14,955 nucleotides of DNA from an uncultured Peptococcaceae bacterium (GCA_900553245.1 USCP01000023.1:1-14955); one strand, 5' to 3'. Shown: positions 7,111 to 14,465, counted from the stretch's first letter. Translations and numbers: made by a program. Notes: generated from the letters alone by a model not told the origin.

Positions 7111-7142
7111 TTGACCTTCCCGTTAAGGGCATCCGTTACAAT
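7111..7142 (+). promoter_or_regulatory. MerR-type long-spacer promoter of the cut operon
   Basis: TTGACC (7111-7116, 5 of 6) and TACAAT (7137-7142, 5 of 6) are separated by 20 bp. That is too long for unaided RNA polymerase but normal for MerR-activated promoters. The spacer carries an interrupted dyad CCTT...AAGG. Transcription would begin near 7149, leaving a leader of about 66 nt before the TTG start of the first shell gene. Confidence 0.65.
7114..7129 (+). promoter_or_regulatory. Putative MerR operator, copy 2, inside the promoter spacer
   Basis: ACCTTCCCGTTAAGGG begins in the -35 hexamer and fills most of the spacer, where MerR dimers bind. It is an inverted near-copy of the site at 6895-6910 (one mismatch). 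Confidence 0.5.
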
Positions 7143-7214
7143 AAGAACAACTAATAGAAGCAGTATCAATAGGCGGTTTAGACGCTTAAAAACATCGTTA
7201 AGGAGGATGGAGAA

Positions 7215-7841
7215 TTGGCAAGATATGATGCCCAACAGGCGTTGGGAATGCTTGAAACCGTTGGGATGGTTCCTGCGATTGAAGCCTGCGACAAGATGCT
7301 CAAGGCTGCGGATGTAGAACTGATTTCATATGAAAATGTGGGCTCCACATTGGTTACCATGTTTATCAAGGGGGATGTCGCAGCTGTAAAATCTGCTGTT
7401 AAGGCAGGTGTAGAGGCGGCTTCCGCTATTGGCAAGGTGACCGCCTCGGAAACCATTCCCAGACCAATCCGTCCGATTGGCGATGTGGTATCCATTTACG
7501 ATGTGGACACCCAGTGCGATCCTGAAGTGATTGAAAACAGTCGCACCGATGCCTTAGGGTTGGTTGAGACCTTCGGAATTATCTATTGCATCAAGGCCGC
7601 AGATGCCATGTGCAAAGCGGCGGATGTAGAGCTCGTCGGCTTTGAAAATACGGCCTCCGGCTATATCTCTGCCATTGTAGAAGGGGATGTGGGCGCCTGC
7701 AAAACTGCGGTTGCGGCAGGAGTGAAGGCTGTAGAGGACATGGAGGTTCAGGTGCATAGCTCTGTGGTCATTCCACGTCCGCACCCAGGCATTCGTAAGA
7801 TTACAAGTCAGTACGAAGTGGCAAAATTGTTGCCCTACTAA
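7215..7841 (+). CDS. Tandem-domain microcompartment shell protein (BMC-T)
   Basis: This 208-aa protein holds two BMC folds, about residues 4-90 and 109-197. Each begins with an 'ALG-LETxG' helix and 'AADVEL' strand and ends with the 'GDV-A-K-AV-AG' helix typical of shell proteins. Such trimers tile the facets like hexamers and often have a gated central pore. The pore-facing loops read 'ENVGST' and 'ENTASG'; no Cys is present there, so the 4Fe-4S site of PduT is not expected. The start is TTG 7215, chosen because AAGGAGG (7200-7206) sits 8 nt upstream and the reading MARYDAQQALGM matches family N-termini. It is the first gene of the microcompartment operon, 31 nt ahead of the aldehyde-dehydrogenase-family gene. 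Part of the compartment that holds choline lyase; the gene name used for it in cut clusters varies. Confidence 0.9.
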   Translation: MARYDAQQALGMLETVGMVPAIEACDKMLKAADVELISYENVGSTLVTMFIKGDVAAVKSAVKAGVEAASAIGKVTASETIPRPIRPIGDVVSIYDVDTQCDPEVIENSRTDALGLVETFGIIYCIKAADAMCKAADVELVGFENTASGYISAIVEGDVGACKTAVAAGVKAVEDMEVQVHSSVVIPRPHPGIRKITSQYEVAKLLPY

Positions 7842-7872
7842 AAGGCGTGCGTGACAAGGAGGGAGGCATAAG

Positions 7873-9366
7873 ATGCAAATGAACCTTATTGATAACGATC
7901 TCTTGTCTATTCAAGAGGCGCGTATCCTAGCTGAAAATGCAAAACAAGCGCAAACGCGTTTGTTGACCATGCCCCAGGAAAAACTCGATTGCGCGGTACG
8001 TGCAATGGCTAAGGTGGTGGCACAAAATGCCAAAGCCTTGGCGATGGAATCGGTGGATGAAACCGATTACGGCAACTGGCAGGATAAACTCATAAAAAAT
8101 CGTTTTGTCAGTGAATATTTGCCAATGCATCTGGAAGGGATGCGTTGCGTGGGCGTGATCAGTCGTGATCCACAAACACAGATAATGGAAATCGGTGTGC
8201 CCCTTGGGGTATTGGTGGCGTTGCCACCGGCAACCAATCCGGTATCGACCAGCGTGTATAAAGCGCTGATTGCCATTAAAAGCGGCAATGCCATCATTTT
8301 CTCGCCACATCCGCGGGCCAAAAAGGAGACCAGCCATGTGTTGGAGCTAATGATTGAGGCTGCGATGCAGGCCGGACTGCCGGAGGGCGCAGTGAGCTAT
8401 CTTCAGACTGTGACCAAAGCCGGAACCGAAGCCCTCATGAATCATCCCTTTGTATCGATGGTGATGGTCACCGGTGTACCGGGGATGCTTGAAGCGGCAA
8501 AGAATTCCGGAAAGCCTGTGATTTACGGTGGCGCCGGAAACGGTCCGGCTTTTATTGAACGAAGTGCTGATATTGAGCAGGCGGCGCGCGACATCGTAGC
8601 CAGCAAGACCTTTGATTATGGTGTGGTGAGTGCAGCAGAACAGTCTATTGTAGTAGACGGTCCTATTGAAAAAGAGCTCCATAGCGCGTTAGAACGCCAC
8701 GGTGGCTATTTTCTCAATGAGGAGGAAGCGGCACGTTTGGGAAAAATCTTTTACTTTAAGGATGGCACTGCCAATCCCGAGGCCATTGGAAAATCGGCAT
8801 TGAGCCTTGCAAAGTGGGCAAAGATTGATGTGCCGGTACAGACAAAGGTCCTCATTGTGCCACAACGCTATGTGTCAGCGCATAACCCTTATTCCAAGGA
8901 AAAACTTTGTCCGGTCTTGAGTTATTTTATTGAGGATGACTGGATGAATGCCTGCGAGAAATGCATTGAGCTTTTGATTACAGAGCGCAGCGGCCATACC
9001 CTAGTGATTCACTCCAAGGATGAAGCAGTTATTGAACAGTTTGCACTGAAAAAACCGGTCGGTCGCATGCTCATTAACACACCTGCGGTGTATGGGAGCA
9101 TGGGGATGACGACCAATCTGTTCCCGGCAATGACCTTAGGGAGTGGCGTTGTGGGACAGGGGATTACCACCGATAATGTATCACCAATGAATTTGATTTA
9201 TAAACGTAAAATTGGCTATGGCGTACGACGTATAGAGGAATTGGGCGTGGGTGCTCCCGCTGGTTCCGATTGTCGTAAGGCGGATGCTCCCGAAGAGGCG
9301 GCGCTTCGCCTGGATACACTAAGAACATTGCTTGAAGAAGCTCTGAAAAACGTACGTAGCCGTTAA
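7873..9366 (+). CDS. Acylating aldehyde dehydrogenase family protein lacking the catalytic Cys
   Basis: This 497-aa protein is of the EutE/PduP/AdhE-N family, whose members turn aldehyde, NAD+ and CoA into acyl-CoA. It aligns throughout with the AdhE aldehyde domain: 'KLIKNRFVSEY', 'PPATNPVSTSVYKALI', 'NAIIFSPHPRAK', the nucleotide loop 'TGVPGM', 'GGAGNGP', 'EKLCPVL' and 'LINTPAVYGSMG'. At the active site, where relatives read 'DNGVICASEQS', it reads 'DYGVVSAAEQS': the nucleophilic Cys is Ser253 (AGT, 8629-8631). Normal CoA-acylating activity is therefore unlikely. The C-terminal 40 or so residues add a Gly/Ala/Pro linker and an amphipathic helix ('EEAALRLDTLRTLLEEALKN') resembling a cargo-encapsulation peptide. 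AAGGAGGGAGG (7856-7866) precedes ATG 7873. Its place directly before cutC corresponds to the aldehyde dehydrogenase of type I cut clusters; an active paralogue probably lies downstream of the window. Confidence 0.87.
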   Translation: MQMNLIDNDLLSIQEARILAENAKQAQTRLLTMPQEKLDCAVRAMAKVVAQNAKALAMESVDETDYGNWQDKLIKNRFVSEYLPMHLEGMRCVGVISRDPQTQIMEIGVPLGVLVALPPATNPVSTSVYKALIAIKSGNAIIFSPHPRAKKETSHVLELMIEAAMQAGLPEGAVSYLQTVTKAGTEALMNHPFVSMVMVTGVPGMLEAAKNSGKPVIYGGAGNGPAFIERSADIEQAARDIVASKTFDYGVVSAAEQSIVVDGPIEKELHSALERHGGYFLNEEEAARLGKIFYFKDGTANPEAIGKSALSLAKWAKIDVPVQTKVLIVPQRYVSAHNPYSKEKLCPVLSYFIEDDWMNACEKCIELLITERSGHTLVIHSKDEAVIEQFALKKPVGRMLINTPAVYGSMGMTTNLFPAMTLGSGVVGQGITTDNVSPMNLIYKRKIGYGVRRIEELGVGAPAGSDCRKADAPEEAALRLDTLRTLLEEALKNVRSR

Positions 9367-9395
9367 TCACACAATAACGAAAGTGAGGGAGTCAT

Positions 9396-12011
9396 TTGGA
9401 TATCCGTGAATTTTCCGATAAGATTGCGCAAGCAACAAAAAATATGTCTGAAGAAGAAAGACAATCCTTAATGAAAATGTTTGAAGCCGTTTCCGGTGAA
9501 ATTGCTTCTGTGCCAAAGGCAGCAGCCAGTGCACCGGCTGCTCAAGAAAGTACCGCTGCAAACGGTGAAGAAAAGCAGCCGTACTATTCTTCTATTGCCG
9601 CTGCAACCACCGAAGTAGACGAAGATGGGGTCCCACTCGGACCAACCGAACGCTTGGTGAAGTTAAAAGAAAACTTCTTAAAGCAGGTGCCTTCTATTAC
9701 CACCCACAGAGCCCGCGCGGTAACAAAAATTACCCGCGAAAATCCGGGGATGCCAAAAATTGTGTTGCGTGCAAAGTGCTTTAAGTATTGCTGCGAAACC
9801 GCACCGCTTGTTATTCAAGACAATGAACTCATTGTTGGTGCACCAAACGGGGCACCACGTGCTGGGGCATTCTCTCCGGATATTGCTTGGCGTTGGATGG
9901 TGGATGAAATCGATACCATCGGTGAACGTCCACAGGACCCATTTTATATTTCCGAAGAAGACAAGCGAATCATGCGTGAAGAATTGTTCCCATTCTGGGA
10001 AGGCAAGTCTGTCGACGAATACTGCGAAAGCCAATACCGCGAAGCAGGTGTATGGGAGCTTTCCGGTGAATCCTTCGTATCCGATTGTTCCTACCACGCA
10101 TTAAACGGGGGTGGGGACTCTAACCCGGGTTACGACGTAATCCTGATGAAAAAAGGGATGCTCGACATTCAAAAAGAGGCCCAAGAACATTTGGACCAAT
10201 TAAGCTATGACCATCCGGATGATCTCGAAAAAATCTATTTTTATAAATCCGTCATCGATACCACTGAAGGTGTCATGATTTATGCCAAGAGAATGAGCGA
10301 ATATGCCCTCGAATTGGCTGCCAAGGAAAGCAATCCAAAACGCAAACAAGAGCTTTTGGAAATTGCTAAGGTCAATGCCTGTGTACCGGCACATAAGCCG
10401 GAAACATTCTGGGAAGCGATTCAAGCCGTGTGGACCATCGAATCCTTGCTTCCGGTAGAAGAAAACCAAACCGGGATGAGCATTGGCCGTGTGGACCAAT
10501 ACATGTATCCATTCTATAAGCACGATTTGGAAAGTGGTGCCATCGACAATTTCAAGGCTTTTGAATTGGCTGGTTGCATGCTCATTAAAATGAGTGAAAT
10601 GATGTGGATTACCAGTGAAGGCGGTTCTAAGTTCTTTGCCGGGTATCAACCATTCGTCAACATGTGTGTGGGCGGTGTAACGCGTGATGGCCGTGATGCC
10701 ACCAACGAATTGACCTATCTCTTGATGGATGCCGTGCGACATGTCAAGATTTATCAACCATCCTTGGCTTGCCGTATCCACAATAAATCCCCTCATAAAT
10801 ATATGAAGAAAATTGTAGACGTAGTACGTTCCGGCATGGGCTTTCCGGCGTGTCACTTTGACGATACCCATATCAAAATGATGCTCGCTAAGGGGGTTTC
10901 CATCGAAGACGCTCGCGACTATTGCTTGATGGGTTGCGTGGAACCGCAAAAATCCGGTCGCCTTTATCAATGGACCTCCACCTCCTACACCCAATGGCCG
11001 ATTTGTATTGAATTGGTATTGAATCATGGGGTACCGCTTTGGTATGGCAAGCAAGTGACACCGGATTTAGGGGATTTGGATCAATACACGACCTTTGAAG
11101 CCTTTGATGTAGCGGTAAAAGAGCAAATCAAATATGTGACCAAATGGACCGCGGTGGCTACCGTTATTTCTCAACGTGTTCATCGTGAATTAGCACCAAA
11201 GCCACTCATGAGCATCATGTACGAAGGCTGCATGGAAAACGGCCGCGACGTTTCTGCCGGCGGTGCCATGTATAACTTTGGCCCAGGGGTCGTGTGGTCC
11301 GGTCTTGCGACTTATGCCGATGCGATGGCGGCGATTCGTAAGCTCGTTTTTGACGATCACAAATACACCCTTAAACAATTAAATGAAGCATTGAAAGCGG
11401 ACTTTGTAGGGTATGAAGATATCAAGAAAGATTGCTTAGATGCACCAAAGTATGGTAATGATGACGATTATGTGGACTATATTGCGGCTGATTTGATTAA
11501 CTTCACTGAAATGGAGCATAGAAAATACAAGACACTCTATTCCGTAATGACCCACGGGACCTTGTCCATTTCCAATAATACCCCATTTGGTCAAATGACC
11601 GGTGCATCTGCCGGCGGACGTGAGGCTTGGATGCCATTGTCCGATGGGATTAGTCCAACCCAAGGCGCCGATTTTAAGGGCCCAACCGCCATTATTAAGA
11701 CGATTTCTAAACTTTCTAACGACAACATGAATTTAGGGATGGTGCATAACTTTAAACTCATGGCAGGGCTTTTGGATACGCCGGAAGGGGAAAATGGGAT
11801 TATCACCCTCTTGCGTACGGCGTGCTCTTTGGGCAATGGTGAAATGCAGTTTAACTACATGGATAACAAAACCCTCTTGGATGCACAAAAGCATCCGGAA
11901 CGCTATAAAGACTTAGTGGTTCGTGTGGCAGGTTACAGTGCTTTCTTCACCGAACTTTGCAAGGATGTACAAGACGAAATCATTAGTAGAACCGTATTGA
12001 AAGAATTTTAA
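9396..12011 (+). CDS. cutC: Choline trimethylamine-lyase (glycyl radical enzyme)
   Basis: This 871-aa enzyme cleaves choline to trimethylamine and acetaldehyde anaerobically. Every key residue known from the Desulfovibrio alaskensis enzyme is found at a constant offset of +25: Tyr233 and Asp241 ('SYHALNGGGDSNPGY'), Phe420, the thiyl Cys514 and Glu516 ('MGCVEPQ'), Thr527, Tyr531, and radical Gly846 ('RVAGYSAFF', codon 11931-11933). The GCVEP motif plus the Asp/Tyr choline pocket separate it from glycerol/propanediol dehydratases and pyruvate formate-lyase. Residues 1-38 form an amphipathic helical tag followed by an Ala/Pro-rich linker (about 39-80), as expected for targeting into a microcompartment; the 25 extra residues lie in this linker. 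The start is TTG 9396 with GTGAGGGA (9382-9389) upstream. cutD follows 27 nt later. It is a type I (short) CutC, not the fused long proteobacterial form. Confidence 0.97.
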   Translation: MDIREFSDKIAQATKNMSEEERQSLMKMFEAVSGEIASVPKAAASAPAAQESTAANGEEKQPYYSSIAAATTEVDEDGVPLGPTERLVKLKENFLKQVPSITTHRARAVTKITRENPGMPKIVLRAKCFKYCCETAPLVIQDNELIVGAPNGAPRAGAFSPDIAWRWMVDEIDTIGERPQDPFYISEEDKRIMREELFPFWEGKSVDEYCESQYREAGVWELSGESFVSDCSYHALNGGGDSNPGYDVILMKKGMLDIQKEAQEHLDQLSYDHPDDLEKIYFYKSVIDTTEGVMIYAKRMSEYALELAAKESNPKRKQELLEIAKVNACVPAHKPETFWEAIQAVWTIESLLPVEENQTGMSIGRVDQYMYPFYKHDLESGAIDNFKAFELAGCMLIKMSEMMWITSEGGSKFFAGYQPFVNMCVGGVTRDGRDATNELTYLLMDAVRHVKIYQPSLACRIHNKSPHKYMKKIVDVVRSGMGFPACHFDDTHIKMMLAKGVSIEDARDYCLMGCVEPQKSGRLYQWTSTSYTQWPICIELVLNHGVPLWYGKQVTPDLGDLDQYTTFEAFDVAVKEQIKYVTKWTAVATVISQRVHRELAPKPLMSIMYEGCMENGRDVSAGGAMYNFGPGVVWSGLATYADAMAAIRKLVFDDHKYTLKQLNEALKADFVGYEDIKKDCLDAPKYGNDDDYVDYIAADLINFTEMEHRKYKTLYSVMTHGTLSISNNTPFGQMTGASAGGREAWMPLSDGISPTQGADFKGPTAIIKTISKLSNDNMNLGMVHNFKLMAGLLDTPEGENGIITLLRTACSLGNGEMQFNYMDNKTLLDAQKHPERYKDLVVRVAGYSAFFTELCKDVQDEIISRTVLKEF

Positions 12012-12038
12012 TACACGACAAAGAAAGGAGCGGACTCC

Positions 12039-12983
12039 ATGAATGAGCAACACATGATTGAACGCAAGGCTTTCATTTTTAACAAGCAAAAGTACAACCT
12101 GTACGATGGGCCGGGGGTTCGTAGTATGGTGTTTTTCAAAGGCTGTCCGCTTCGTTGCAAGTGGTGTGCGAACCCGGAAGGGCTGGAGCGTCGCTATCAA
12201 ATCATGCTTAAACCCACCGCATGTGTAAGATGTGGGGCTTGTGTGTCAGCCTGTCCGCAGGGGATTCATCTTATTTCCTCCGATGGCACGCATACTGTCG
12301 ATCGCGATAAGCAATGTATCGGCTGTGGCGCTTGTGTGAATGCGTGCATGCAGGCGACGCTAAAGGTGGCAGGTGAAGAGGCGTCTATCTCTGAGCTTTT
12401 GGCGTATCTCGAAGAAGACCGCAGTTTTTATGAACATTCCGGTGGTGGGGTGACCCTAAGCGGTGGCGAGGTCACCGCACAACCGGAAGCTGCCATCAAT
12501 CTTTTGATGGCGTGCAAACGTGAGGGGCTGCATACTGCCATTGAAACCTGTGGCTATACCAAAAAGGACACCTTCCTTCGTTTTGCCGAGGTGGTTGACT
12601 TGTTCCTCTTTGATATTAAACACATGGACCCAGAGCGTCATGCACAGCTGACCGGCGTACGCAATGAGATGATTCTGGAAAATCTGGAAATGCTTTTAAT
12701 GAAGCGTGCCAATGTAAAGGTGCGTATGCCACTTTTGAAGGGCATCAATGACAGTGAGGAAGAAATTCGTGCAGTGATTGATTTCCTGACACCTTACAAG
12801 GATTTCAAAAATTTCCGTGGTATTGACCTGCTGCCGTATCACAAGCTGGGGGTTAATAAATACGTTCAGCTTGGCATGGACTATGCCATTGACGGTGATC
12901 CCAGCTTGGATGATGCGGATTTAGACCGTATTGAAGGCTGGTTAAAAAATGAGCAGTTTCCGGTGGTGGTGGTTCGACACTAA
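12039..12983 (+). CDS. cutD: Choline TMA-lyase activating enzyme (radical SAM)
   Basis: This 314-aa glycyl radical enzyme activase abstracts a hydrogen from Gly846 of CutC using SAM. Near the N-terminus are 'YDGPGVRSMVFFKGCPLRC' and the SAM-cluster motif CxxxCxxC (Cys36, Cys40, Cys43). Then comes a ferredoxin-like insert with two 4Fe-4S motifs (Cys62/65/68/72 and Cys93/96/99/103). The SAM-binding 'SGGGVTLSGGE' and 'ETCGY' follow, and then 'DIKHMD' and 'PLLKGIND' of the TIM barrel. Length and order are those of PflA/CutD-type activases with the extra clusters. ATG 12039 has AAAGGAG (12025-12031) 7 nt upstream; an internal ATG at 12054 is less well placed. It lies 27 nt after cutC, as in all known cut clusters. 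Confidence 0.96.
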   Translation: MNEQHMIERKAFIFNKQKYNLYDGPGVRSMVFFKGCPLRCKWCANPEGLERRYQIMLKPTACVRCGACVSACPQGIHLISSDGTHTVDRDKQCIGCGACVNACMQATLKVAGEEASISELLAYLEEDRSFYEHSGGGVTLSGGEVTAQPEAAINLLMACKREGLHTAIETCGYTKKDTFLRFAEVVDLFLFDIKHMDPERHAQLTGVRNEMILENLEMLLMKRANVKVRMPLLKGINDSEEEIRAVIDFLTPYKDFKNFRGIDLLPYHKLGVNKYVQLGMDYAIDGDPSLDDADLDRIEGWLKNEQFPVVVVRH

Positions 12984-13012
12984 GGAATCCTGCTGAGGAA
13001 GGAGGATGGCCG

Positions 13013-13366
13013 ATGGGGGCTTTTGACGATCAAGACATGGCACGCATTATTCAAGAGACAGTACCCGGTAAACAGGTGACTTTGGCCCACGTAATTGCTT
13101 CGCCGATGGCGGACATTTACGAACGACTCGGCATTGATGAAGCCGGTGCCATTGGCATTCTTAATTTGACGCCCTACGAAACAGCCATTATTGCCGCTGA
13201 CATTGCGACTAAAACAGCAGATGTGGAAATCGGTTTTTTGGATCGCTTTACAGGCTCTGTGTTAATAAGCGGAGATGTCCAAAGCGTTGAAACAGCACTA
13301 CAGGCAGTTTTGGATACCCTACAGACCATGCTCGCCTTTGACATCGTGCCTATGACACGTACATGA
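13013..13366 (+). CDS. eutS: EutS/PduU-like circularly permuted shell protein
   Basis: This 117-aa single BMC-domain protein is of the permuted EutS/PduU class. 'RIIQETVPGKQVTLAHVIASP' (ends given: 11-31) at the N-terminus, then 'AIGILNLTPYETAIIAADIA', 'ADVEIGFLDRFTGSVLISGD' and the final helix are nearly the family consensus. Such proteins form hexamers with a small beta-barrel cap over the pore. AAGGAGG (12999-13005) is 7 nt before the ATG. It overlaps the eutP-like gene by 4 nt (ATGA), indicating translational coupling. In cut clusters this protein may carry a cut-series name; eutS is used here by homology. Confidence 0.92.
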   Translation: MGAFDDQDMARIIQETVPGKQVTLAHVIASPMADIYERLGIDEAGAIGILNLTPYETAIIAADIATKTADVEIGFLDRFTGSVLISGDVQSVETALQAVLDTLQTMLAFDIVPMTRT

Positions 13367-13809
13367 AAAGAAAGCGGATATTGATTATCGGCCCGAGGGG
13401 CAGTGGCAAAAGCACACTGGCAAAGTACATTAACGCGGACCCTGGTCCGGTGCGTCGTGTTCAGGATACGATTTATGCTAAGGCTACCATTGATGTACCG
13501 AGTGCCTATTTGGAAAACACATGGATGTATCGTCACTTGATTGCGCTGGCACAGGATGCCTGGTGTGTGTTGATGCTCTTTGATGCAAGGGCGAAGGAAA
13601 GCCTGTATTCGCCGGGCTTTGCCAAGGCCTTTCGCATCCCCGTGATAGGGGTGATCACCCATTATAGAGAAGAATGTACCGACCCAGAGCGCGTTTATAA
13701 GCAGTGCCTGGCAGCCGGTATCGGTGAAGAAACTGTCTTTTTTGACGGTAGAGATGCCACGATGCTATGCGCTTGTCTCAATGAATTAAAAGAAAGGAAA
13801 GGGATTTGA
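13363..13809 (+). CDS. eutP: EutP/PduV-like P-loop protein with degenerate GTPase motifs
   Basis: This 148-aa member of the small EutP/PduV family is associated with microcompartments (PduV is linked to compartment movement; EutP was reported as an acetate kinase in Salmonella). The Walker A loop is intact ('GPRGSGKST', residues 10-18). The family block 'YLENTWMYRHLIALAQDA' and 'ESLYSPGFAKAFRIPVIGVIT' confirm the family. However, the usual G3 motif DTPG reads DVPS (44-47), and the G4 (N/T)KxD motif reads THYR (99-102), so guanine specificity and normal hydrolysis are doubtful. Start and stop overlap the flanking genes (ATGA at 13363; TGATG at 13807-13811), so it is co-translated with them. 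Confidence 0.85.
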   Translation: MKRKRILIIGPRGSGKSTLAKYINADPGPVRRVQDTIYAKATIDVPSAYLENTWMYRHLIALAQDAWCVLMLFDARAKESLYSPGFAKAFRIPVIGVITHYREECTDPERVYKQCLAAGIGEETVFFDGRDATMLCACLNELKERKGI

Positions 13810-14465
13810 TGAAGTTTATAACCGAAGCGGATTTGCGCGCAACCTATAAAGCAACTCCCTTTACCAGTTATGCGCTTCCAGCGGGTGCAAGGCTCACTCC
13901 GGGGGCAAGACAATATTTGTTGGACCTGGGCGTGGATATGTATGAACGCAAAAAGGAGGCAACCGCACCTCAACCGGAAGTGACACAAAGTGCGTCGATG
14001 GACAACATAGAGCGGGAATGGCTCCTCTTAAAAATCAATTGCCTCAAGCCGACCTTTCTTTTGACCGCTCAGGACCTTACGATGGTCGATGTACCTTTGG
14101 CACAACAGGTCACCGACCTAGGGCGTCAATTTTGTCTATTGGCACTCTATATAGAAGGAAAATGTGAGGTGGCCGATTTATGCCTCAGTCCTTGTGAAGG
14201 CATCAATGAAGCCAACTTCAGCACAGCCTTGGATGAATGTGTGACCATTGGTGAATTCCATTTGCAGCTGGAAAACGGCCGCACCTTGGTGCTTTTAAGT
14301 CGCTTGCGCAGTGAAGTGGCGCTCTTTGCTAAGGAGATTGAAATGCGTGGCATCAAGCAGGATGGCACCGATTCACTCCTCAGAAAGCTCCACCAAATCA
14401 CCAATAAGCTCTCACAACTCATTTGTTCTGCGATAGGAGGCAAGGCATGCAAGAAAAAAATCTAA
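13809..14465 (+). CDS. EutT-like (cobalamin adenosyltransferase-related) protein
   Basis: This is a 218-aa protein. The first 45 or so residues ('KFITEADLRATY', 'LPAGARLTPGARQYLLDLG') match the N-terminus shared by EutT and, more weakly, EutQ. A short polar linker (46-63) follows. The C-terminal helical part ends with 'LLSRLRSEVALFA' and 'LRKLHQITNKLSQLI', which resemble the last helices of EutT. The EutT metal site HX11CCxxC is not present, and the protein is shorter than EutT (about 267 aa), so adenosyltransferase activity is unproven. Choline lysis by CutC needs no B12, so the role here is unknown; a structural or flavin/nucleotide-binding role is possible. The start is ATG 13809 (AAAGGA 13793-13798, 10 nt); it overlaps eutP by 1 nt and eutJ by 19 nt. 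Confidence 0.7.
   Translation: MKFITEADLRATYKATPFTSYALPAGARLTPGARQYLLDLGVDMYERKKEATAPQPEVTQSASMDNIEREWLLLKINCLKPTFLLTAQDLTMVDVPLAQQVTDLGRQFCLLALYIEGKCEVADLCLSPCEGINEANFSTALDECVTIGEFHLQLENGRTLVLLSRLRSEVALFAKEIEMRGIKQDGTDSLLRKLHQITNKLSQLICSAIGGKACKKKI

Larger units (their letters stand above)
6877..7214 (+). other. Regulatory region before the microcompartment operon
   Basis: These 338 nt carry no convincing gene. They hold a perfect CCCCTTAAGGGG palindrome (6894-6905), two copies of a 16-bp motif (see the operator entries), an upstream promoter candidate (TTGGTA 6911-6916, 19 bp, TATTAT 6936-6941), an A-rich stretch (about 6940-7100) and the main promoter at 7111-7142. A plus-strand open frame here (from 7015) has no coding character and runs into the shell-protein gene in another frame. 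Confidence 0.6.

Noticed and set aside
7015..7317. Plus-strand open frame of 100 codons in the leader of the cut operon
   Set aside because: It is low-complexity Lys/Arg-rich at first, overlaps the BMC-T gene in another frame, and contains the promoter and its operator.
7311..7370. Iron-sulfur cluster site in the BMC-T pore (PduT-like)
   Set aside because: The pore-loop residues are Glu-Asn-Val-Gly-Ser-Thr and Glu-Asn-Thr-Ala-Ser-Gly with no Cys.
8629..8631. Ser253 as a simple sequencing error of Cys (AGT for TGT)
   Set aside because: It cannot be excluded from one sequence, but neighbouring residues also differ from the consensus (VVSAAEQ for VICASEQ), which argues for real divergence rather than one miscalled base.
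10200..11054. Long minus-strand open frame (284 codons) opposite cutC
   Set aside because: It is antisense to strongly conserved cutC sequence, has no ribosome site or recognisable domain, and its His/Phe-rich composition is typical of a shadow frame.
9396..12011. Glycerol/propanediol dehydratase or pyruvate formate-lyase as alternative identity of the glycyl radical enzyme
   Set aside because: The full set of choline-pocket residues of CutC (Tyr, Asp, Phe, Thr, Tyr, Glu) is present at a constant offset, and the order with cutD and eut-like genes fits a type I cut cluster.
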